Shown here: positions 1 to 4,477 of the stretch, piece after piece
Position numbering within the stretch: the stretch's first letter is position 1
Layout of the letters: each line of letters begins with the position of its first letter
Source: Solirubrobacterales bacterium
GTDB lineage: Bacteria; Actinomycetota; Thermoleophilia; Solirubrobacterales; Solirubrobacteraceae
DNA: 5,246 bases
Assembly: GCA_015655225.1 (NCBI GenBank)
Contig: JAATFK010000139.1
Location: forward strand, 1-5,246
Direction of reading: 5' to 3'
Program-made: the position numbers and the translations under genes
Notes under the pieces: model-generated
Told to the model about the DNA's origin: nothing
The model's input: the letters and a program-made list of their open reading frames with translations, nothing else
Databases searched by the model: none

Positions 1-540
1 CGCCGCGACCACCGCCAACGCCCCCGGCAGCTCGGGCGCCAACGTCATCAGCCGCACGCCTCCGCCGTCGAGCAGCCTCCGCGCCACGGCCAGATCCGGC
101 GCGAGCAGGTGACGCGGGTCGATCGCGCCCGGCCGCGCGGGGCTGAGGAACGGTCCCTCCAGGTGGACCCCCAGCACCGCCGCCTCCCCCGCCCCCGGCG
201 CCGCACTCACCATGCCGATCGCCGCCTGCGCCTCCAGCAGCCGCTCGACCGGGGCGGCGACGGTCGTCGCCAGCAGCGCGGTCGTCCCGTGGCGGGCGTG
301 GAACCGCGCCAGCCGGCGGATCTCCCCGGACTCGGAGGTGTTCGCCTGCGCGCCGTCGCCGCCGTGCACGTGGAGGTCGACGAACCCCGGCAGCAGCCAG
401 CGCCCGTCCAGCTCGACCACCTCGGCCCCCGGCGTCCAGCCGAACCCGAGCCGCCCGTCGCGCACGTGGACGTCCTCCCCCACCACCCCGCCGGGCCTCA
501 CGACGCGCCCGCCGCGCAGCGTCAGCCCGCCCGCGCCCAC
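1..540 (-). CDS. nagA: N-acetylglucosamine-6-phosphate deacetylase, N-terminal part (cut by window edge)
   Basis: Cytoplasmic amidohydrolase that removes acetate from N-acetylglucosamine-6-phosphate to give glucosamine-6-phosphate, in amino-sugar and cell-wall recycling. Only 180 residues are visible; the family is usually about 380. What is seen: an N-terminal small beta domain (about residues 1-50, with PGFVDLHVHGGDG at 51-63), the metal-binding HxH pair H57/H59, the HLEGPF motif at 126-131 with the metal-ligand glutamate E128, and the TLAPE signature at 166-170. The GTG start at 538-540 is chosen because a GAGGG ribosome-binding site lies 7 bases upstream and the residues match the usual family N-terminus (LRGGRVVRPGG). 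It begins 10 bases after the stop of the preceding 116-residue gene, so translational coupling is likely. After HLEGPF the family commonly has GAH or GTH; here it is GAID (139-141), a variable position that I would not over-read. The C-terminal half, with the remaining metal and catalytic residues, lies outside the window. Confidence 0.93.
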   Translation of the reverse strand, partial: MGAGGLTLRGGRVVRPGGVVGEDVHVRDGRLGFGWTPGAEVVELDGRWLLPGFVDLHVHGGDGAQANTSESGEIRRLARFHARHGTTALLATTVAAPVERLLEAQAAIGMVSAAPGAGEAAVLGVHLEGPFLSPARPGAIDPRHLLAPDLAVARRLLDGGGVRLMTLAPELPGALAVVAA

Positions 541-547
541 CGAGCCG

Positions 548-552
548 CCCTC
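548..552 (-). promoter_or_regulatory. Ribosome-binding site of nagA overlapping the upstream stop codon
   Basis: GAGGG on the minus strand, 7 bases before the GTG at 540. It overlaps the TGA stop (551-553) of the upstream gene, so a terminating ribosome sits on the nagA initiation region. This supports both the GTG start and coupling of the two genes. Confidence 0.6.
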
Positions 553-901
553 AGTGGTAGCGGTGGTCAGTCTGCTCGATCACGGGGCGCGTGTCCTCGT
601 GCTTGCGCACGACGGCGTAGTGCTCGTGGCGCTCGTAGACCGTCTCGATCTCCGGCTCCTCGTGCCCCTCGACGACCGCGAACCGCATCGGGTCCTCACG
701 CACGTGCTCGTACTCGGCGAACGTCAGGTCGATCGTCGCCTGGCAGTCGCGGCGGCTGCACTCGCAGACGAACGGGAAGCGCTCGTCGTCCGGGACCGCG
801 ACGAGTGTTCTCAGATCGCGTTCGAGCCGCTCGTTGATGTCGCGGAAGACGACCTCGTTCTCCGCCAGTCGTTGCGTCCGGAGATCGGGATGGGGTTCCA
901 T
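551..901 (-). CDS. Small protein with CxC-x4-C motif, unknown function
   Basis: A 116-residue protein, acidic and rich in Glu, Arg and His, with no signal peptide or membrane segment, so probably cytoplasmic. Residues 1-40 look helical and charged (LAENEVVFRDINERLERDL). The central motif FVCECSRRDCQATIDLT (44-60) carries C46, C48 and C53. It is followed by EYEHVREDPMRFAVVEGHE (63-81) and a second half ending in a His-rich tail (DHRYH). The cysteines, possibly with H80, could bind a metal such as zinc, but this is inference. I recognise the pattern from small actinobacterial hypothetical proteins (CEC...C, then DPxRFAVxxGHE) and know no assigned function. The ATG at 899-901 lies 9 bases after the stop of the phosphatase gene, and the stop is 10 bases before nagA, so it appears to be the middle gene of a three-gene operon. 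The upstream ribosome site is weak (GGGGG abutting the ATG), so coupling is likely. Confidence 0.88.
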   Translation of the reverse strand: MEPHPDLRTQRLAENEVVFRDINERLERDLRTLVAVPDDERFPFVCECSRRDCQATIDLTFAEYEHVREDPMRFAVVEGHEEPEIETVYERHEHYAVVRKHEDTRPVIEQTDHRYH

Positions 902-910
902 CCCCCGAGC

Positions 911-2371
911 CTACTCGCCGCCGGAAGCGTCACCGGGCGCGAGCGCGCGCAGCGCGACCGCCGCGACGTCGTCGCGCGGCCGGTCGTCCTGCAGCTCGAG
1001 CGCCCGCCGTTCAAGCGCCTCGACGATCGCCGCCGCCGAGCAGCCGACGCGCGAGCGCAGCGTCTCCTTCAGCGTCTCGACGCCGAAGTCGAGGTCGGCG
1101 GTCCGCAGCTCCGTGATCCCGTCGGTGTAGAGGACGATCACGTCGCCCGGCGCCAGCTCCAGGTCCTGCTGGGTGAAGCTGGGGTCGGGGAAGATCCCCA
1201 GCAGCGTCCCGGACGCGCTCGTCTCCTCGATCGTCCCGTCGGCGCGCGCGACGAACGGCGGCAGGTGCCCGGCGTTCGTGATCCGCACCCGCACCCCGCC
1301 GCCCGCCTGGGGCCGGACGCGCAGGTGGACGAGCGTCGCGAAGCGCAGGCCGTCGCCGCGCGCCAGCAGCGCGTCGTTCGCGAGCCGGACGCTGGCGAGC
1401 GCGTCGCTCCCGCGCAGCGAGGCGGCGAACAGCGTGTGACGGGTGAGGGAGGTCAGCGCCGCCGCCTCGGCGCCCTTGCCGCAGACGTCGCCGAGGAAGA
1501 CGACCCAGTCGCCGTCGGCGCCCTGGAAGGCGTCGTAGAAGTCGCCGCCGACCTCGTGCTGCTCGCCGGCCGCGTGGTAGCGCGCGGCCAGGTCGACGCC
1601 GGGGATCCGCGGCAGCTCGGGCGGCAGCAGGCTGCGCTGGAGCGTCTGCGCGATGTGCGAGCGCTCGCTGTACATGCGCGCGTTCTGGACGTGCAGGGCG
1701 GCGCGCGCGGCGAGCGAGATCGCGACCTCGACGTCCTCGTCGGCGAAGCGGCGGTCGGGGTCCGAGAGCGCGAAGGTGATCGCGCCGATCACGCGCGTCG
1801 GCGTCTTCAGCGGCAGCGTCAGGACCGCCGTCATGTTCAGCTCCTGCAGCTCGTCGCGCGCCTCCCCGGCGTTCGTCTCGGCCGAGAGCAGGCGCGAGAT
1901 GTCGGCCGGCGCGAGCAGCTCCGGCTCGCCCGTGCGGATCACGAGCGCGGCGCCGCTTTGGCCGCCCGGCAGCGGCGGATGGCGGCGCAGCAGCTCCAGC
2001 GCCCGCTCCTGCTTGGAGCCGTCGGCGTGCGCGAGCGTGATCACCTCCAGCGACCCGTCGCTGGAGATCATCGTCACCGCGCACCAGTCGGCGAGCACCG
2101 GCACGGCCGCGCGGGCGACCTCCGCGAGGGTCGTCCGGTAGTCCATCGAGACCGCCATCACGCGGCCGGCGCCGGCGAGGAACTCGTGGCGCGCGCGGGC
2201 CGCGTCGGCGAGCGCGCGGGCCTCCTCGGCGTCACGCAGCGCCAGCTCCGCGCGGGCGCGGGCCGCCTCCGCCTGCGCGCGGGCGGTCAGAGCGTCGCGC
2301 AGCAGCTCCTCCCGCTCGGTCGCGGCGGACTGCGCCGACTCGGCGGGATCTTCCATTGCGCGCGACGCCAT
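911..2371 (-). CDS. GAF domain PP2C-type (SpoIIE family) serine phosphatase
   Basis: About 486 residues; a soluble signalling phosphatase that would dephosphorylate a phosphoserine protein, classically an anti-sigma-factor antagonist in partner-switching (RsbU/SpoIIE family). Order of parts (numbered from the ATG at 2371): an Ala/Arg/Glu-rich coiled coil at about 10-65, a GAF sensor domain at about 70-235, a linker with the typical QTLQRSLLPPELP (244-256), then the SpoIIE phosphatase. Metal-binding and core motifs are all present: GGDFYD (275-280), GDVCGKG (294-300), NAGHLPP (366-372), YTDG (415-418) and the terminal acidic pair in RDDVAAVALR (D467/D468). It should therefore be catalytically intact. 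The ligand of the GAF domain cannot be told. The start is uncertain: the frame is open to a TTG at 2416 and there is another ATG at 2356. None has a Shine-Dalgarno site, but a TAGATT hexamer 8 bases before 2371 fits a leaderless or near-leaderless message. It is the first gene of the minus-strand cluster; no anti-sigma or STAS partner is in the window. Confidence 0.93.
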   Translation of the reverse strand: MASRAMEDPAESAQSAATEREELLRDALTARAQAEAARARAELALRDAEEARALADAARARHEFLAGAGRVMAVSMDYRTTLAEVARAAVPVLADWCAVTMISSDGSLEVITLAHADGSKQERALELLRRHPPLPGGQSGAALVIRTGEPELLAPADISRLLSAETNAGEARDELQELNMTAVLTLPLKTPTRVIGAITFALSDPDRRFADEDVEVAISLAARAALHVQNARMYSERSHIAQTLQRSLLPPELPRIPGVDLAARYHAAGEQHEVGGDFYDAFQGADGDWVVFLGDVCGKGAEAAALTSLTRHTLFAASLRGSDALASVRLANDALLARGDGLRFATLVHLRVRPQAGGGVRVRITNAGHLPPFVARADGTIEETSASGTLLGIFPDPSFTQQDLELAPGDVIVLYTDGITELRTADLDFGVETLKETLRSRVGCSAAAIVEALERRALELQDDRPRDDVAAVALRALAPGDASGGE

Positions 2372-2379
2372 CGCCGACC

Positions 2380-2385
2380 AATCTA
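2380..2385 (-). promoter_or_regulatory. Candidate -10 element for the phosphatase operon
   Basis: TAGATT on the minus strand, 8 bases before the ATG at 2371. It fits the TANNNT consensus and would place the transcript start about 2 bases before the start codon. No good -35 is seen 16-18 bases upstream. The rest of the divergent gap (2372-2464) has short palindromes such as GTCATGAC (2440-2447) but nothing I can name. Confidence 0.35.
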
Positions 2386-2464
2386 GCTGGCCCCGGGCCC
2401 GCCGGCCACCCGGCAAAAAGCGATCGATGTCGCGTTCGCGTCATGACTGGGTAGGGATAAAGCC

Positions 2465-3412
2465 ATGGCGCGCCAGCTCGACTCCCCGCTGCCCCTGCTC
2501 GTCGACGGGCGCACGGTCGAGATCTCGCGGCCCGACAAGCTCCTCTTCCCCTCCGGGATCACGAAGGCCGACCTCGCGCGCTACTACGAGGCGGTCGCGC
2601 CGGCCTGGCTGCGGCACTCCTCCGAGCGGCCGCTGAACCTCCAGCGCTTCCCCGACGGCGTCGACCGCGGCGGCATCTTCCAGCAGGCGATCGGCTCGCA
2701 CTATCCCGACTGGATCGCTCGCGTGACGGTGCCGAGAGAGGGCGGCGAGGTGACCCACGTGGTCGCCGAGGACGCGGCGACGCTCGTCTACCTCGCCGGC
2801 CAGGCGGCCGTGACGCTCCACGCGTGGCCCGTCCGCCGCGACCGGATCGACCGTCCCGACCGGCTGATCGTCGACCTCGACCCGAGCGGCGGCACGCCCG
2901 ACGACGTCCGCCAGGTCGCGCTCGACGTCGGCGCGCTGCTGCGCGAGCTCGGGCTCGTCCCGTTCGCGATGGCGACCGGGTCGCGCGGCTACCACGTCGT
3001 CGTCCCGCTGCGCCGGCGGGTCGGCTTCGACGTCGTCTCGACCTTCGCGCGCGACGTCGGCCGCGCGCTCGTCCTGCGCGACCGGGGCGAGCGGGTCACG
3101 CTGGAGCAGCGCAGAGCGAAGCGCGCCGGCCGGATCCTGCTCGACATGATGCGCAACGCCTACGGGCACACCGCGGTCGCGCCCTACTCGGTGCGCGCGC
3201 GGCCCGACGCGGCGGTCGCGACGCCGCTGCACTGGGAGGAGCTGGAGGACGCGCACACGCGGCCGGACGGCTGGACGCTGCGGACGCTCCCCCGCCGGCT
3301 GGAGCGCGACGGCGACCCGTGGGACGAGATCGCCGCCTCCGCCCGCGGGCTGAGCGGCGCGCGCACGCGGCTGGACGCGCTCCTGCGCGAGCTCAGCGCC
3401 GGGCAGCTCTGA
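2465..3412 (+). CDS. ligD: LigD-type polymerase domain protein (stand-alone, NHEJ-type primase/polymerase)
   Basis: A 315-residue protein matching only the polymerase (archaeo-eukaryotic primase superfamily) module of bacterial LigD, without ligase or phosphoesterase domains. Such enzymes add nucleotides, preferably ribonucleotides, at broken DNA ends during non-homologous end joining or gap repair. Seen: an N-terminal RPDKLLFPSGITKADLARYY segment (22-41), LNLQRFPDGV (58-67), the catalytic DxD in IVDLDPS (D137, D139), the nucleotide-binding TGSRGYHVVVPL (171-182, with S173 and H177), and the third carboxylate D227 in LLDMMRN, followed by TAVAPYSVR (236-244). All three metal ligands are present. 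At FQQAIGSHYPDWI (72-84) many relatives have FQKHxP, so the usual lysine is glutamine here. The full length matches a complete polymerase module, so this is not a truncation. Mycobacterium smegmatis PolD1 and PolD2 are known stand-alone relatives. The ATG at 2465 has a weak GGGA site 7 bases upstream. No ku gene is in the window. Confidence 0.93.
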   Translation: MARQLDSPLPLLVDGRTVEISRPDKLLFPSGITKADLARYYEAVAPAWLRHSSERPLNLQRFPDGVDRGGIFQQAIGSHYPDWIARVTVPREGGEVTHVVAEDAATLVYLAGQAAVTLHAWPVRRDRIDRPDRLIVDLDPSGGTPDDVRQVALDVGALLRELGLVPFAMATGSRGYHVVVPLRRRVGFDVVSTFARDVGRALVLRDRGERVTLEQRRAKRAGRILLDMMRNAYGHTAVAPYSVRARPDAAVATPLHWEELEDAHTRPDGWTLRTLPRRLERDGDPWDEIAASARGLSGARTRLDALLRELSAGQL

Positions 3413-3617
3413 GCTGCGCCTTGGCGATCACGTCGACGAGCACGTAGCGGCCGCCCTCGTCTCGCGTGGCGAGGCCCTCGCGCTCGAGTCGCTTGAGCAC
3501 GACCGGGCAGCGCTTGCAGCGGGGGCGGGACTTGCAGCAGCGCTGCTTCGGCTTGAGGACGCGGGCCTTGGCGGCCTTCTGCGCCCTGCGCTCCTGCTTG
3601 CTCTTCTTCTTTGCCAC
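3393..3617 (-). CDS. Small basic protein with clustered cysteines, unknown function
   Basis: A 74-residue, strongly basic protein. Residues 1-25 form a Lys/Arg/Ala-rich tail (AKKKSKQERRAQKAAKA), then comes a cysteine knot-like stretch CCKSRPRCKRCPVVLKRL (27-44) with C27, C28, C34 and C37, then a short domain EREGLATRDEGGRYVLVDVIAKAQL (45-69). I recognise this arrangement from small conserved actinobacterial hypothetical proteins that usually begin MAKKKS and contain CCKSxPRCKRCPV. The cysteines could bind zinc or an iron-sulfur cluster and the basic tail could bind nucleic acid; both are inference. The GTG at 3615-3617 is chosen because it gives exactly the family N-terminus; the same frame is open far upstream but there overlaps the CAP gene antisense to no sensible protein. 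No Shine-Dalgarno site is seen. Its last 20 bases overlap the 3' end of the convergent polymerase gene. Confidence 0.85.
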   Translation of the reverse strand: MAKKKSKQERRAQKAAKARVLKPKQRCCKSRPRCKRCPVVLKRLEREGLATRDEGGRYVLVDVIAKAQLRAARR

Positions 3618-3626
3618 GGGCGGCTG

Positions 3627-3632
3627 AGTGTA
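3627..3632 (-). promoter_or_regulatory. Candidate -10 element for the 74-residue protein gene
   Basis: TACACT on the minus strand, 9 bases before the GTG start, fits TANNNT. Together with the lack of a Shine-Dalgarno site it suggests a near-leaderless message. It abuts the stem-loop at 3633-3651, which occupies the spacer where a -35 would lie. No -35 match is seen. Confidence 0.3.
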
Positions 3633-3651
3633 GGCGGGCTCGAGGCCCGCC
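3633..3651. repeat. GC-rich inverted repeat downstream of the CAP gene
   Basis: GGCGGGC and GCCCGCC, a perfect 7-base stem around a 5-base loop (TCGAG). It lies in the 65-base gap between the CAP stop (3683) and the start of the 74-residue gene. It could slow or end transcription leaving the CAP gene, but no T-run follows on the minus strand, so it is not a classical intrinsic terminator. A 10-base palindrome GGCGGCCGCC lies nearby at 3670-3679. Confidence 0.4.
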
Positions 3652-3682
3652 CACTCCTGCCTGCCCGGCGGCGGCCGCCTGA

Positions 3683-4234
3683 CTAGGAGATGAAGCCGAA
3701 GTCGGTCGTGTAGGTCGCGCCGGTCGCGTGACCGGTCGGGACGCCGCGGGCGATGCCGATCCCGATCTCGCGGTAGGCGGGATCGAGGATGTTCGCGCGG
3801 TGCTCGGGGCTGTGCATCCACATCTTCACGATCGCGGCCGGGCTGGCGGTCGTGCCGCTGCCCCAGGCGAGGTTCTCGCCGATCGTCCAGCGGGCGGCGC
3901 CGGAGGCGAAGTGCGTGCGGAGGATGCGCGTGGCGAAGGTGACGTTGCCGGGCGCGGTGTGCGAGAAGTAGCTGCGCTTGACCATGTCGGCCGAGTGGCC
4001 CTTGGCGGCGACGGCGAGCTTCGCGTCGAGCTTGAGCGGACGCAGGTCGTGCTCGGCACGCTGCTCGTTGAGGAGGCAGAGCGTCGCGTTGGCGGTCGCG
4101 TTCAGCGCTCCGGCGGCGGGCATGGCGGCAACCCCGGCACAGGGATGGACCTGTGCGGCACCGGCGGACGGTGCGGCGAAGGCGGCGGCGGCAGAGACGA
4201 GGGCGACCGCGAGCAACCGGGGGTGAAGCGACAT
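3683..4234 (-). CDS. Secreted CAP (SCP/PR-1 family) domain protein
   Basis: A 183-residue exported protein. Residues 1-27 form a signal peptide: a short basic start (MSLHPR), a hydrophobic Ala/Val core, and a likely signal peptidase I site after AGA near residue 26. There is no lipobox. The mature part is a bacterial CAP domain (about 48-183): LLNEQRAEHDLRPLKLD (54-70), GHSADMVKRSYFSH (79-92), GENLAWGSG (119-127) and MHSPEHRANILDPAYREIGIG (140-160). The cavity residues typical of the family are present: H80 or H92, E120, E144 and H145. C32 and C53 could form a disulfide. Bacterial CAP proteins act outside the cell, and their biochemical role is mostly unknown. The ATG at 4234 has an excellent AAGGAG site 6 bases upstream. 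The 5' leader carries a cyclic-di-GMP-type aptamer, which makes this the probable target of second-messenger control. Confidence 0.95.
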   Translation of the reverse strand: MSLHPRLLAVALVSAAAAFAAPSAGAAQVHPCAGVAAMPAAGALNATANATLCLLNEQRAEHDLRPLKLDAKLAVAAKGHSADMVKRSYFSHTAPGNVTFATRILRTHFASGAARWTIGENLAWGSGTTASPAAIVKMWMHSPEHRANILDPAYREIGIGIARGVPTGHATGATYTTDFGFIS

Positions 4235-4235
4235 G

Positions 4236-4284
4236 CGGGACTCCTTGGGCTTCGAGGGGCGACTCGGCGCGTCCTCGATCAGCC
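4236..4284 (-). promoter_or_regulatory. Predicted expression platform of the riboswitch (ribosome-site sequestration)
   Basis: Between the aptamer and the CAP start codon. The segment at 4236-4244 reads GGAGUCCCG in the RNA and is the exact reverse complement of CGGGACUCC in the aptamer (4319-4327). The aptamer's own hairpin uses the same strand (GACUCC, 4319-4324, with GGAGUC, 4307-4312), so the two pairings exclude each other. A second stem, UCGAGG (4273-4278) with CCUCGA (4252-4257), lies between and would bring the two segments together. No T-run is present, which favours translational over transcriptional control. The expected logic is ON with ligand; this is read from pairing only. Confidence 0.65.
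4241..4246 (-). promoter_or_regulatory. Ribosome-binding site of the CAP gene
   Basis: AAGGAG on the minus strand with a 6-base spacer to the ATG at 4234. It is the strongest Shine-Dalgarno site in the window, and its last four bases fall inside the 9-base segment (4236-4244) complementary to the riboswitch aptamer. Confidence 0.85.
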
Positions 4285-4375
4285 GTGAATCTTCGGCAAC
4301 CCGGCTGACTCCGATGTTGGAGTCCCGTGGCTTTGCGTCCCACCCTCACGAGTGGTTTGCCTTTTTCGAGATGCG
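4285..4375 (-). promoter_or_regulatory. Class I cyclic-di-GMP riboswitch aptamer (GEMM-I)
   Basis: On the minus strand, in the CAP gene leader. In order: AUCU (4372-4369) able to close stem P1 with AGAU (4292-4289); GGCAAACC (4361-4354); a 6-base-pair stem CCACUC/GGGUGG capped by a GUGA tetraloop (4349-4346), of the GNRA class; the invariant GGGACGCAAAGCC (4341-4329); a hairpin GACUCC-AACAUC-GGAGUC (4324-4307); and GGGUUGCCG (4302-4294). Aligned with the Vibrio cholerae Vc2 aptamer, the ligand-contacting positions are kept: G20 (4361), A47 (4334) and C92 (4296). G at position 20 points to c-di-GMP rather than the 3',3'-cGAMP variants, which have A there. The element is known to act as a cis-regulator of downstream genes; its target here is the CAP gene. 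Recognition is by sequence and hand-drawn folding only. Confidence 0.93.
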
Positions 4376-4383
4376 AGTCACTT

Positions 4384-4389
4384 GTTATG
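4384..4389 (-). promoter_or_regulatory. Candidate -10 element for the riboswitch-CAP transcript
   Basis: CATAAC on the minus strand, in a locally AT-richer stretch. A start about 7 bases downstream (near 4378) would produce an RNA beginning just before P1 of the aptamer, as expected. No good -35 is found at the right spacing. A TTGACG hexamer at 4391-4396 looks like a -35, but it would place the transcript start inside the aptamer. Confidence 0.3.
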
Positions 4390-4429
4390 TCGTCAAGACC
4401 ATCCTTCCCCCACAGAGAACCGTCTGATC

Positions 4430-4445
4430 GTGGACGTTTGTCCAC
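4430..4445. repeat. Perfect inverted repeat, operator-like, upstream of the aldo/keto reductase
   Basis: GTGGAC-GTTT-GTCCAC, two perfect 6-base arms around 4 bases, ending 32 bases before the reductase ATG. The position suits an operator for a dimeric regulator of the reductase, and possibly of the divergent CAP transcript. No regulator gene is visible in the window. It may also fold as a small hairpin. Confidence 0.45.
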
Positions 4446-4477
4446 TCCGGTCCGCCCGCGTCGGGCAAGATGGGTCC

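Noticed and set aside
212..2386. A very long plus-strand open frame (over 700 codons) antisense to the phosphatase cluster
   Set aside because: Its translation is Arg/Ala/Val low-complexity with no family motif, and the minus strand encodes three recognisable proteins there. This is the usual open antisense frame of GC-rich genes.
2372..2416. TTG start at 2416 for the phosphatase, adding 15 residues
   Set aside because: The added residues are not protein-like, no ribosome site precedes the TTG, and ATG codons at 2371 and 2356 are available, the first with a -10-like element upstream.
3633..3651. Stem-loop as a Rho-independent terminator of the CAP gene
   Set aside because: The stem is strong, but no T-run follows it on the minus strand, so it is listed only as an inverted repeat.
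3728..4288. Plus-strand open frame antisense to the CAP gene and part of the riboswitch
   Set aside because: Gly/Arg/Val-rich shadow with no family motif; the opposite strand carries a clear signal peptide and CAP domain.
4285..4375. Leader element as a c-di-AMP (ydaO) or other riboswitch class
   Set aside because: The blocks GGCAAACC, GGGACGCAAAGCC and GGGUUGCCG with a GNRA-capped stem are specific to GEMM-I; no ydaO consensus is seen.
4391..4396. TTGACG as the -35 of the CAP promoter
   Set aside because: A matching -10 would fall at 4368-4373 (CATCTC, a poor match) and would start the RNA inside the aptamer, removing P1.
3618..4445. Extension of the 74-residue protein frame to about 350 residues
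   Set aside because: The extra part reads Arg/Pro-rich noise and runs through the CAP gene in another frame. Only the last 74 residues look like a real protein, starting at the GTG at 3617.
4470..4472. Upstream ATG as the reductase start
   Set aside because: It is 8 bases before the ATG at 4478 and therefore out of frame.
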